Origin: Mycolicibacterium phlei
GTDB lineage: Bacteria > Actinomycetota > Actinomycetes > Mycobacteriales > Mycobacteriaceae
Reading direction: 5' to 3'
NCBI RefSeq assembly: GCF_001583415.1
Contig: NZ_CP014475.1
Span: forward strand, 806,001 to 870,000
Length of the DNA stretch: 64,000 bases
Shown: in pieces, positions 27,460 through 35,386 of the stretch
Layout of the letters: each line of letters opens with the position of its first letter
How positions within the stretch are numbered: the stretch's first letter is position 1
The notes under the pieces: model-generated
Seen by the model: the letters and a program-made list of their open reading frames with translations, nothing else
The model's database searches: none
What the model was told of the DNA's origin: nothing
Program-made: the position numbers and the translations under genes

Positions 27460-29166
27460 GTGGGCGTACCCGTATACAAGCGGATTCTGGACCTGTTCGA
27501 GGCCGAGGGGGTCAACACCCTGTTCGGTATCCCGGACCCCAACTTCGTGCACATGTTCACCGAGGCGCACGCCCGCGGCTGGTCCGTCGTCGCCCCGCAC
27601 CACGAGCTGTCGGCCGGCTTCATGGCCGAGGCGGCGTCCCGCATGACCGGGGCACCCGGACTGTGCATCGGCACGCTGGGCCCGGGCATGGCCAACATCG
27701 CAGGCGCGATCCAGTGCGCGCTGGTGGAGAACTCGCCGGTGATCTTCATGGGCGGGCAGCGGGCCCGCATCACCGAGCGCCGGGTGCGCCGCGGCCGCAT
27801 CCAGTTCATCCAGCAGGAGGACCTGTTCAAGAACTCGGTGAAGTTCAGCAGCTCGATCGAGTACGCCGACCAGACCGACGAGATCATCCGCGAGGCCATC
27901 CGCCGGTCCATGTCGGGCACCCCCGGGCCGAGCTACATCGAGTTCCCGTCGCACGTCATCCTGGAGGAACTCGACGTGCCGGATCCGTTGCCGCCGAACC
28001 GGTATCGCCTCGTCAACCAGGGCGCCGGCCAGCGTGAGGTCGAGGAGGCCGTCGCGCTGATCAAGGCGGCTGAGAAGCCGATCCTGGTGGTGGGCCACGG
28101 GGTGCACACCTCCCGCACCCAGGAACCGGTGCGCGAACTGGCCGAGCTGATGGCCTGCCCGGTGGTGCAGACCTCGGGCGGCACCTCGTTCATCCCGGGT
28201 CTGGCCGACCGCACCTTCCCGTACCTGTTCTCGCCGGCGGCCAACGAGGCCGTCGAGGAGTCCGACCTGGTGCTGGCGCTGGGCACCGAACTCGGCGAGC
28301 CGATGCACTACGGCAGGACCCAGCACTGGGCGGTCAACAGCGAGAACCGCAAATGGATTCTGGTGGAACAGGATCCGACCGCGATCGGGGTGAACCGGCC
28401 GGTCGACGTGGCGCTGGTCGGTGACCTGCGTGGTGTGGTGCCGCAGCTGGTCGAGGCGCTGCGCGCCACCCCGCGCACCCCGTCGCCGAACCTGGAGAAG
28501 CTGATCAGAGACGACGCCGCCGAGATCGCCCGGGTCGCCGAGGAGGCCCCGAGCGGACGCACCCCGATCCACCCGGCGCGGTTCGTCGTCGAGGCCACCA
28601 AGGCGTTCCCCGAGGACGGCATCCTGGTCCGCGACGGCGGCGCCACCGTGATCTTCCAGTGGACCTACTCGCAGACCAAACCGCGAGACGTCATCTGGAA
28701 CCAGAACTTCGGTCACCTCGGCACCGGGCTGCCGTATGCGGTGGGCGCGTCGATCGCCGAGGGCCGCAAACGCCCGGTGATGCTGCTGACCAGCGACTCG
28801 TCGTTCCTGTTCCACATCGCCGAACTGGAGACCGCCCAGCGTGAGGGCGTGCCGCTGGTGTGCGTCGTCGGCGTCGATCACCAGTGGGGCCTGGAGGTCG
28901 GCGTCTACAAGCGCACCTTCGAGCAGCCGTCGCCGCAGCCCGGTGTGCACTGGAGCAAGGACGTCCGGATGGACAAGATCGCCGAGGGCTTCGGCTGCCA
29001 CGGCGAATACGTGGAGAAGGACACCGAGATCGGTCCGGCGATCCAGCGGGCGTTCGCCAGCGGCAAGGTCGGGGTGGTGCACGTCTGCATCGATCCGAAG
29101 GCCAACTCGGAGGAGATGCCGAAGTACGACCGATTCCGCACCTGGTATGCGGAAGGCACCCAATAG
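27460..29166 (+). CDS. Thiamine-diphosphate enzyme (benzoylformate decarboxylase / 2-hydroxyacyl-CoA lyase-like) with unusual ThDP motif
   Basis: A 568-residue ThDP enzyme with GTG start right after the previous stop and AAGGAG upstream. The cofactor-activating Glu is E49 in PHHELSAGF. The domain order is PYR, central (FIPGLADRTFPYLF), PP. The Mg/ThDP motif, normally GDG-x(24-27)-NN, reads S445-D446-S447 ... D473-H474, so the first and last positions are altered while the metal-binding Asp is kept. It may cleave a 2-hydroxyacyl-CoA or decarboxylate a 2-keto acid; either yields an aldehyde for the dehydrogenase encoded next. Confidence 0.8.
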   Translation: MGVPVYKRILDLFEAEGVNTLFGIPDPNFVHMFTEAHARGWSVVAPHHELSAGFMAEAASRMTGAPGLCIGTLGPGMANIAGAIQCALVENSPVIFMGGQRARITERRVRRGRIQFIQQEDLFKNSVKFSSSIEYADQTDEIIREAIRRSMSGTPGPSYIEFPSHVILEELDVPDPLPPNRYRLVNQGAGQREVEEAVALIKAAEKPILVVGHGVHTSRTQEPVRELAELMACPVVQTSGGTSFIPGLADRTFPYLFSPAANEAVEESDLVLALGTELGEPMHYGRTQHWAVNSENRKWILVEQDPTAIGVNRPVDVALVGDLRGVVPQLVEALRATPRTPSPNLEKLIRDDAAEIARVAEEAPSGRTPIHPARFVVEATKAFPEDGILVRDGGATVIFQWTYSQTKPRDVIWNQNFGHLGTGLPYAVGASIAEGRKRPVMLLTSDSSFLFHIAELETAQREGVPLVCVVGVDHQWGLEVGVYKRTFEQPSPQPGVHWSKDVRMDKIAEGFGCHGEYVEKDTEIGPAIQRAFASGKVGVVHVCIDPKANSEEMPKYDRFRTWYAEGTQ

Positions 29167-29220
29167 GCCCGCGATCTAGGGGAGAGTGGACGCGGTCGAA
29201 CCGCGAATTGAGGAGACGCC

Positions 29221-30657
29221 ATGCGTGAGTATCTGAAGCATTACATCGACGGCACGTGGGTCGACCCGGTCAAGCCCGCCGCCCTCGACGTCGACAACCC
29301 CGCCACCGAGGAGGTCACCGGCCGGATCGCGCTGGGCTCCGCCGAGGACGTCGACGTGGCGGTCACCGCGGCGCGGCGCGCGTTCGACACCTGGTCGCAG
29401 TCGACGGTGCAGGAGCGCCTCGAACTGCTCGGCGCGATCATGACCGAGTACAACAAGCGCACCGGTGACCTGGCCGAGGCCGTCACCGAGGAGATGGGCG
29501 CGCCGCCGTCGCTGGCGGCCGGGCCGCAGGTCAACCTCGGCATCGGGCATCTGGCCACCGCCATCGACGTGCTGAAGAACTTCTCCTTCGAGGAACAGCA
29601 CGGCAGCACGCTGGTGAGCAAGGAGCCGATCGGGGTGTGCGGGCTGATCACCCCGTGGAACTGGCCGATCAACCAGATCGCCTGCAAGGTGTTTCCGGCG
29701 CTGGCCACCGGCAACACGATGGTGCTCAAGCCGTCGGAGGTGGCGCCGTACTCCGCGCAGATCTTCACCGAGATCCTCGACGCCGCAGGCGTTCCCGCGG
29801 GCGTGTACAACCTCGTCTACGGCGACGGCCCGGGTGTGGGCGTGCCGCTGTCGAGCCATCCCGGCATCGACATGGTGTCGTTCACCGGCTCGACCCGCGC
29901 GGGCATCGAGGTGGCCCGCAACGCCGCGCCGACGGTCAAGCGGGTGACCCAGGAGTTGGGTGGCAAGAGCCCGAACATCGTGCTCGACGACGAGGACTTC
30001 GCCAAGAGCGTCACCGCGGGTGTCAGCGTGATGATGATGAACAGCGGGCAGAGCTGCAACGCCCCGTCGCGCATGCTGGTGCCGAACTCGCGGATGGACG
30101 AGGCGATCGAGGTGGCCCGGCAGACCGCGAGCGCGGTCAAGGTCGGCGATCCCGACGACACGACCGCGATCGGCCCGGTGGCGTCCAAGGCGCAGTTCGA
30201 CAAGATCCAGGGCCTGCTCCAGAAGGGCATCGACGAGGGCGCCACGGTCGTCGTCGGCGGCCCGGGCCGGCCCGACGGGATCGAGAAGGGCTACTACGTG
30301 CGCCCGACGGTGTTCGCCAACGTCACCAACGACATGACGATCGCCCGCGAGGAGATCTTCGGGCCGGTGCTGTGCATCCTCGGCTACGACGACCTCGACC
30401 AGGCGCTGGAGATCGCCAACGACACGGATTACGGTCTGGCGGGCTATGTTTCGGGTGCCGACCTGGAGAAGGCGCGCGCCGTCGCCCGCCGCATCCGGGC
30501 CGGGTCGATCGCGATCAACCACGGCTTCGACATGAACGCCCCGTTCGGCGGATACAAGCGCAGCGGCAACGGCCGCGAGTGGGGCGCGTTCGGGTTCGAG
30601 GAGTACCTCGAGGTCAAGGCCACCCTGAACTACGCACCGGAGGCCGCCACCGGCTAG
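29221..30657 (+). CDS. NAD(P)-dependent aldehyde dehydrogenase
   Basis: A 478-residue member of the ALDH superfamily. The catalytic cysteine is C279 in GQSCNAPSR and the general base is E245 in TQELGGKSPNIV. PWNWPINQ and GYVSGADLEKA match nucleotide-binding and C-terminal segments. GAGGAG lies before the ATG. It is the last gene of the catabolic island: the next gene already matches the Rv0911 position of the M. tuberculosis backbone. It would oxidise the aldehyde released by the ThDP enzyme to an acid, which one of the ligases could then activate. Confidence 0.88.
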   Translation: MREYLKHYIDGTWVDPVKPAALDVDNPATEEVTGRIALGSAEDVDVAVTAARRAFDTWSQSTVQERLELLGAIMTEYNKRTGDLAEAVTEEMGAPPSLAAGPQVNLGIGHLATAIDVLKNFSFEEQHGSTLVSKEPIGVCGLITPWNWPINQIACKVFPALATGNTMVLKPSEVAPYSAQIFTEILDAAGVPAGVYNLVYGDGPGVGVPLSSHPGIDMVSFTGSTRAGIEVARNAAPTVKRVTQELGGKSPNIVLDDEDFAKSVTAGVSVMMMNSGQSCNAPSRMLVPNSRMDEAIEVARQTASAVKVGDPDDTTAIGPVASKAQFDKIQGLLQKGIDEGATVVVGGPGRPDGIEKGYYVRPTVFANVTNDMTIAREEIFGPVLCILGYDDLDQALEIANDTDYGLAGYVSGADLEKARAVARRIRAGSIAINHGFDMNAPFGGYKRSGNGREWGAFGFEEYLEVKATLNYAPEAATG

Positions 30658-30734
30658 CGGCGTGCGGGCGCGATGACTTTCGGCGGGGCCGACGGTCTGC
30701 ATGGGTGACCATCCCTCATGCGAAGGAGCCACTC

Positions 30735-31510
30735 ATGCCCGTCCGCCACACCGCCCCCGTCGGCGCCCCGATCTGGATCGACCTGGCGACCTCGGACCTC
30801 GACCGCGCGCAGGCCTTCTACGGCGAGGTCTGCGGGTGGACCTTCGAATCATCGGGTCCGGAGTTCGGAGGTTACGTCACCGCGTTCAAGGACGGCAGGC
30901 CGGTCGCGGGGCTGATGCACAACGACCCGCAGTGGAACAGCCCCGACGGCTGGACCACCTACTTTCACACCGCCGATGCCCAGGCCAGCGTGGACACCGC
31001 CCTGGCCCACGGCGCCGTCACCTGCGGGATGGCAGAGCCGCTGGAGATTCCGGGCCGCGGCCGGATGGGCCTGTTCTCCGATCCGGCGGGCGCGTTCGTC
31101 GGACTGTGGCAGCCCGGCGGGCACCGCGGCTTCGAGTTGGTCAACGAGCACGGTGCGCCGGTGTACTTCCAGCTCACCACCCGCGACTACCGCGGCGCGC
31201 TGAGCTTCTATCAGAGCGTGTTCGGCTGGCGGTACGAGACCGTTTCCGACGTCGACGACTTCCGGTACAGCACAGCGCTGTTCGACGGCGAGGCGCTGCT
31301 GGGCCTGATGGACGGCGCCCGCATGCTGCCCGAGGGGTGCCCTCGCAGTGGTCGTTCTATCTGGGCGCCGACGACGTCGACAAGACGGTGGAGGTGATCC
31401 GCGACCTCGGCGGCAGCGTCGTCCGCGATGCGGAGGACACCCCGTACGGCCGGCTCGCCGCGGTCGCGGATCCGACCGGTGCGATGTTCAATCTGTCGTC
31501 GCTGCGGTGA
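30735..31510 (+). pseudogene. Two-domain VOC (glyoxalase-fold) protein, Rv0911-like, frameshifted in the second domain
   Basis: Starts at ATG 30735 behind AAGGAG. Two VOC repeats are visible: IWIDLATSDLDRAQAFYGEVCGW and, from about residue 140, YFQLTTRDYRGALSFYQSVFGW. The frame is lost at MLPEG. The rest (VPSQWSFYLGADDVDKTVEVI ... GAMFNLSSLR) continues in another frame, and one extra G in the G4 run at 31334-31337 would restore a 258-residue protein. Actinobacterial two-domain VOC proteins of this kind are often annotated as 27-kDa antigen-like. Substrate unknown. Sequencing error is as likely as a real mutation. Confidence 0.82.
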
Positions 31511-32056
31511 TCAGGCCGTCATAAGAAAGTTGGCGCTCCCGACGTAGACCATTCCGGTCGGGTTGTCGGTGTTGACCGCGTTGACCACCGCCGCCGGGAA
31601 GTTCGTGTCGTGCAGGTCGCCGGACACCACGGTGAAGTGGACGCCGGCCCGGTGGAACTCCGGGCGCATGGTGTACAGGGCGGTCTCGTTGGCCCGCATG
31701 CTGGCCGCGACGGCGGCGTAGCCCTTCGGGACGGCCTTGGTCGGGAAGAAGTGCGCCTGATGGGTGGTGGCGAACACGATGCGGCCACCCTCGGGCATCA
31801 CCGGCAGGGCGCGCAGCGCGAGCCGCCGGTCGGCGTCGCGGTCGAGACCCTGGGACACGTCGCTGCCCGCGGTCAGGATCAACGAGTCCAGGCGCCCGAA
31901 GCGGCTGTGGATGCTGTCGATCATCGCGGAGGCCTCGACCGTGGAGCCGGCCCGCACGACGTGCGTGTCGGCGTCGGCGAGGTGCTGCGCGACTTCGGCG
32001 CCGATGCCCGACGTTCCGTCGGTGACCAGGACGATTCGTGCCGGTTCCTGCTGCAT
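31511..32056 (-). CDS. SDR-fold protein lacking the catalytic YxxxK
   Basis: A 181-residue Rossmann protein starting at ATG 32056 behind GGAAGGA. The nucleotide-binding glycine motif is seen as VTDGTSGIGAEVAQHLADA, and a strand-helix pattern follows (RLDSLILTAGS, GGRIVFATTHQ). Where an SDR has Y-x3-K, this protein has GYAAVAAS, with no lysine. It is also about 70 residues shorter than a classical SDR. It may be a binding protein or regulator rather than an oxidoreductase. It ends 1 base after the VOC stop, convergent with it. Confidence 0.6.
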   Translation of the reverse strand: MQQEPARIVLVTDGTSGIGAEVAQHLADADTHVVRAGSTVEASAMIDSIHSRFGRLDSLILTAGSDVSQGLDRDADRRLALRALPVMPEGGRIVFATTHQAHFFPTKAVPKGYAAVAASMRANETALYTMRPEFHRAGVHFTVVSGDLHDTNFPAAVVNAVNTDNPTGMVYVGSANFLMTA

Positions 32057-32073
32057 GTCGGCTTCCTTCCGTC

Positions 32074-32093
32074 GTACCGTGCTCCCACAGTAC
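32074..32093. repeat. Inverted repeat upstream of the short SDR-like gene
   Basis: GTACCGTG, CTCC, CACAGTAC: 8-base arms with one mismatch, 17 bases before the ATG at 32056. It could be an operator for a TetR/MarR-type regulator; no regulator gene is adjacent. The AT-rich stretch beyond it (32097-32141) carries two ATAAGGT repeats and probably the promoters of both divergent genes. Confidence 0.35.
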
Positions 32094-32159
32094 AACAAAT
32101 CCTAAGAAAAATAAGACATAGATAAGGTCACGATAAGGTTGTGGTCCGCGCCGGGCATG

Positions 32160-32537
32160 ATGGAACGCGTGGATTCGACCCGCGTGGACCGGTGGTTGTG
32201 GTCGGTGCGGCTGGCCAAGACGCGGCCCGACGCCGCCGAGGCGTGCCGCGGCGGGCACGTGCGGGTCAACGGTCGGCCCGCCAAACCGGCGACCATGGTC
32301 TCGCCCGGTGACGAGGTGCGGGCCCGGGTCGGGCACACCACCCGGATCGTCGAGGTGGTGCGGGTGATCCACAAGCGGGTGGGCGCCGCCGACGCCGCGA
32401 CCTGCTACCTGGACCGCACCCCGAAACCCGAGCTCGCCGACACCATCGCCGTCGCGGTGCGGGAGCGCGGCGCCGGCCGGCCCACCAAGAAGGACCGCCG
32501 CATGCTGGAGAAGCTGCGGACAGGCCGGATCCGCTGA
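32160..32537 (+). CDS. S4-domain RNA-binding protein (Hsp15-like)
   Basis: A 125-residue basic protein. The S4 RNA-binding domain fills residues 5-65: STRVDRWLWSVRLAKTR, then CRGGHVRVNGRPAKPA. The tail GRPTKKDRRMLEKLR is highly positive. This is the pattern of heat-shock protein 15 (HslR), which binds free 50S subunits carrying nascent chains. Starts at 32157 (ATG), 32160 (ATG) and 32169 (GTG) are possible; 32160 puts the S4 domain at the usual distance from the N-terminus. Confidence 0.8.
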   Translation: MERVDSTRVDRWLWSVRLAKTRPDAAEACRGGHVRVNGRPAKPATMVSPGDEVRARVGHTTRIVEVVRVIHKRVGAADAATCYLDRTPKPELADTIAVAVRERGAGRPTKKDRRMLEKLRTGRIR

Positions 32538-32556
32538 GCGCTGCGATGATTGCGGT

Positions 32557-33270
32557 ATGCCCTATGTGAAGGCCTGCATCAACGGAGCCCGCACCCCCGA
32601 CCAGCACCCGGCTCTTCCGGTGACCCCCGAGCAGTTGGCGGCCGCCGCCGTCGCCGCGCACGAGGCCGGTGCCCAGGCCGTGCACATGCACCCGAAGACC
32701 GCCGAGGGCGTCGACTCGCTGCAGCCGGAGATCGTCGACGCCGCCGTCGCCGCCGTCCGCCAGGCGCTGCCCGGGCTGCCGCTCGGGGTGACCACCGGCT
32801 ACTGGGCGCTGCCCGACGCGACCGAGCGGCTGCGCGCTGTCGAACGCTGGAGCGTGCTGCCCGACTTCGCGTCGGTCAACTGGCATGAACCCGGCTCTGA
32901 GGAGCTGGCCAAGCTGCTGCTCGATCGCGGTCTCGGCGTCGAGGTCGGCATCTTCCACGCCGAGGCCGCCGAATCGTGGGCGCGCTCGGACGTGGCCGGG
33001 CACTGCATGCGGGTGATGATCGAGCTGCAGGCGCACGAGGACGTCGACACCGCCGACGACCTGCTCACCCGCGTGCGCGCCGCCGGCTCCCCGGCACCGG
33101 TCCTGCTGCACGGTCTCGACGAGAGCTGCTGGCCGCTGCTGCGGCACGCCGGCCTGCGCAACGTGCAGACCCGCATCGGGATGGAGGACACGCTGCTGCT
33201 GCCGGACGGGTCGACGGCGCCGGACAACGCGGCGCTGGTGACCGCCGCGCTGCAGGAGCTCACTCGGTAG
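32557..33270 (+). CDS. BKACE-family (DUF849, beta-keto acid cleavage) protein
   Basis: A 237-residue TIM-barrel protein of the beta-keto-acid cleavage enzyme family. It opens with YVKACINGARTP, followed by the metal-binding VHMHPK (H-x-H), GVTTGYWALP and a C-terminal NVQTRIGMEDTLLLPDG. Family members cleave beta-keto acids with acetyl-CoA (as in 3-keto-5-aminohexanoate cleavage). This one is some 40 residues shorter than typical members, so substrate and even activity are open. Its 3' end overlaps the convergent cupin gene by 11 bases. Confidence 0.78.
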   Translation: MPYVKACINGARTPDQHPALPVTPEQLAAAAVAAHEAGAQAVHMHPKTAEGVDSLQPEIVDAAVAAVRQALPGLPLGVTTGYWALPDATERLRAVERWSVLPDFASVNWHEPGSEELAKLLLDRGLGVEVGIFHAEAAESWARSDVAGHCMRVMIELQAHEDVDTADDLLTRVRAAGSPAPVLLHGLDESCWPLLRHAGLRNVQTRIGMEDTLLLPDGSTAPDNAALVTAALQELTR

Positions 33271-33706
33271 GTGCCGCCAGCGCGAAGTCGGCGAAGTCGA
33301 AGCCCGGCACCACCACGCAGCTGACCAGGGTCGGCTCGTCGTCGCGGGGCCGTGCCCGCTGCCAGTGCCCCGGCGGCACCAGGATCTGCGGCTGCTGGCC
33401 GGCCAGGATGTCGGCGCCGAGGAGGTGCTCTGTGGCCGTGTGCTGTTCGGCGCCGATCTCGAGGATCAGCGGGCTGCCCGAGTGGTACAGCCACAGCTCC
33501 GCGCTGCGCACGGTGTGCCAGGCCGACTGCTGGCCCGGCATGAGCAGGAACAGGATCGCGGTGCCTGCGCTGCGCGGCCCGGAGTAGTCCGGCGGCAGCG
33601 CGGACTGCGGCACGGTGAGGTCACTGCGCCAGGTCTCCCGGAACCAGCCGCCCTCCGGATGCGGGGACAGGTCCAGCCGGCGCGCCCATTCTGGAAGTTC
33701 GGTCAT
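33260..33706 (-). CDS. Cupin-fold protein (DUF985-like)
   Basis: A 148-residue single-domain cupin. The opening LSPHPEGGWFRETWRSD is the hallmark of the DUF985 group, followed by TAILFLLMPGQQSAWHTVRSAELW and LYHSGSPL, which form the first cupin motif. His and Glu residues in HTVRSAE could bind a metal. Its 3' end overlaps the BKACE gene tail to tail. Function unknown; related proteins have been proposed as epimerase-like or sugar-binding proteins. Confidence 0.78.
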   Translation of the reverse strand: MTELPEWARRLDLSPHPEGGWFRETWRSDLTVPQSALPPDYSGPRSAGTAILFLLMPGQQSAWHTVRSAELWLYHSGSPLILEIGAEQHTATEHLLGADILAGQQPQILVPPGHWQRARPRDDEPTLVSCVVVPGFDFADFALAAPTE

Positions 33707-33778
33707 ACCCGCCCTTTCGTGTCGGACACTCCACAGTAGAGACGAAACCCGGTTGTGGGCACCCGATAGGCTCAGGGC

Positions 33779-34201
33779 ATGTCGCGATTTCGTCCCGGAT
33801 GGCTTGTTGTGCTGTGCGGGGCGATCGTCTCGGTGAGCGCCTGGCTGCCGTGGCTGACCGAGGGCGCCAACCGGGTGTCCGCGATCGGCGGGATGGTCGG
33901 CGAGCTGCGGGGACCCGCGCCCGGTTTCGGTGTCGGTCAGCTGTTCGTGCTGCTGGCCTCGGCGCTGATCGTCGCGGGCGCGATGGCCGCGCAGGGCATG
34001 TATCCGCGGCTGGCATCGTCTGCGGCGCTGGCGGTTTCGGTGCTGCTGGTGGTACTGGCGGTGTGGTACTACCGGCTCTACGTGTACGCGCCGGTGTCGG
34101 CGGGCTACGGGCTGTACCTCGGTGCGGCGGTGGCGGCGGTCGCCGTGCTGTTGTCGGTGTGGACGATGGTGGCGGCGTGGGCGTCGCCGGCGCGGACGTG
34201 A
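33779..34201 (+). CDS. Four-helix membrane protein (Rv0912-like position)
   Basis: A 140-residue integral membrane protein. Hydrophobic segments lie near residues 7-24 (GWLVVLCGAIVSVSAWL), 46-64 (LFVLLASALIVAGAMAA), 70-90 (LASSAALAVSVLLVVLAVW) and 105-130 (YLGAAVAAVAVLLSVWTMVAA). No catalytic motif is seen. The position between the VOC gene and the carotenoid-oxygenase operon agrees with Rv0912, an uncharacterised transmembrane protein. The stop overlaps the GTG of the acetyltransferase gene, so the two are coupled. Confidence 0.75.
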   Translation: MSRFRPGWLVVLCGAIVSVSAWLPWLTEGANRVSAIGGMVGELRGPAPGFGVGQLFVLLASALIVAGAMAAQGMYPRLASSAALAVSVLLVVLAVWYYRLYVYAPVSAGYGLYLGAAVAAVAVLLSVWTMVAAWASPART

Positions 34202-34794
34202 GCGGGTTCGTCGAACCGGTCGAGCTGACCGGGCAGCGCTGGGTGCGGCTGGAACCGCTGCGCCGCGAACATCTTCCAGAGATCGCGGCCGCCGCGGCCG
34301 ACGGCGAGCTGGGCCGGCTGTGGTTCACCGCCGCCCCCGGACCCGACGAGGTGACGGCGTGGGTCGACGGGCGGCTGGCCGCCCAGGCTCCCGACCGCGG
34401 GTTGACCTTCGTGGTGCGACGGCTCGACGGCACGCTGGTCGGCTCGTCGAGCTACATGAACGTCGACGCGAAGAACCGCCGGCTGGAGATCGGGAACACC
34501 TGGTACGTCGCGTCGGCGCGGCGCAGCGGGGTCAACGCCGAGACCAAGCTGCTGATGCTCGGCCACGCGTTCGACCAATTGGGTTGTATCGCGGTGGAAT
34601 TCCGCACCCACTTCATGAACCTCACCAGCCGGGCGGCGATCGAGCGGCTGGGCGCCAAACAGGACGGGATCCTGCGCAGCCACCAGCTGATGGCCGACGG
34701 GTCGCGCCGCGACACCGTGGTGTACTCGATCCTCGATGTGGAGTGGCCGGCGGTGCGCAACAACCTGCGCTACCGGCTGGACCGGTACGCGTGA
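34198..34794 (+). CDS. GNAT-family N-acetyltransferase (RimJ/RimL type)
   Basis: A 198-residue protein with GTG start overlapping the previous stop (GTGA). It follows the RimJ/RimL subgroup: VELTGQRWVRLEPLRREHL at the N-terminus, RRLEIGNTWYVASARRSGVNAETK as the acetyl-CoA-binding strand-loop-helix, and FRTHFMNLTSRAAIERLGAKQDGILRSH near the C-terminus. It would acetylate an amine from acetyl-CoA, perhaps a protein N-terminus or an amino compound. The substrate is not deducible. Confidence 0.85.
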   Translation: MSGFVEPVELTGQRWVRLEPLRREHLPEIAAAAADGELGRLWFTAAPGPDEVTAWVDGRLAAQAPDRGLTFVVRRLDGTLVGSSSYMNVDAKNRRLEIGNTWYVASARRSGVNAETKLLMLGHAFDQLGCIAVEFRTHFMNLTSRAAIERLGAKQDGILRSHQLMADGSRRDTVVYSILDVEWPAVRNNLRYRLDRYA

Positions 34795-34810
34795 GGGTCG
34801 ACGCCGGGGG

Positions 34811-35269
34811 TCACCCGGCGTCGACGGTGGTGGCCTCGATGGACTTCTGCTCCTGGCCGCCGCCGATGGCGACCTCGATCTTGCGCGGCTTGGCGCGTTC
34901 GGACAGCGGGATCGTCACCGACAGCACGCCGTTCTCGTAGGTGGCCGAAATCCTCGACGCGTCAATGCCTTCGCCGAGTGCGAGCTGGCGGCGGTAGGTG
35001 CCGAAGAAGCGCTCGTTGGCCAGCCACTGCACACCGTCGTCATCGGAACGGGCGGTGCGGTGAGCGGAGATGGTCAGCATCCCGTTGTCCACGCTGACGT
35101 CCACCGAACCGGGGTCGACACCGGGCAGGTCAGCGGTCAACAGGTAGTGGTCGTCGACCTTGCACAAATCCATCGGCATGAACCGAGGGGAGCGGTTTGA
35201 TCCGGTCTGGGTCATGAGCAACCCTCGGGCGAGTGCATCGAGTTCGCTGAACGGATCAAAGCGGAGCAC
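34811..35269 (-). CDS. Hsp20 / alpha-crystallin small heat-shock protein
   Basis: A 152-residue chaperone with an alpha-crystallin domain at about residues 30-135: PMDLCKVDDHYLLTADLPGVDPGSVDVSVDNGMLTI, and the late ATYENGVLSVTIPLSE carrying the GVL motif. The GTG start at 35269 is preceded by AGGAGGT. A perfect CIRCE element lies about 75 bases upstream, so it is probably repressed by HrcA. It would hold unfolding proteins in heat or oxidative stress. In mycobacteria the better-known small heat-shock genes are under HspR, DosR or SigE/SigH control. Confidence 0.92.
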   Translation of the reverse strand: MLRFDPFSELDALARGLLMTQTGSNRSPRFMPMDLCKVDDHYLLTADLPGVDPGSVDVSVDNGMLTISAHRTARSDDDGVQWLANERFFGTYRRQLALGEGIDASRISATYENGVLSVTIPLSERAKPRKIEVAIGGGQEQKSIEATTVDAG

Positions 35270-35342
35270 AGCAATCCACCTCCTACTTCAGACAAGGCCC
35301 GCCGCCCTGGCGGGCAGCTAATCACTGTGTCCACCTCCCAAG

Positions 35343-35369
35343 TTAGCACTCTGGTCAAGAGAGTGCTAA
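35343..35369 (-). promoter_or_regulatory. CIRCE operator (HrcA binding site) of the hsp20 gene
   Basis: TTAGCACTC, 9 bases, GAGTGCTAA: a perfect match to the CIRCE consensus, with no mismatch in either arm. It lies 74 bases before the hsp20 GTG. A TTGACC hexamer (minus strand, 35353-35358) sits in its spacer and may be part of the promoter. Confidence 0.93.
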
Positions 35370-35386
35370 CAGAATTCTCGTGCCGG

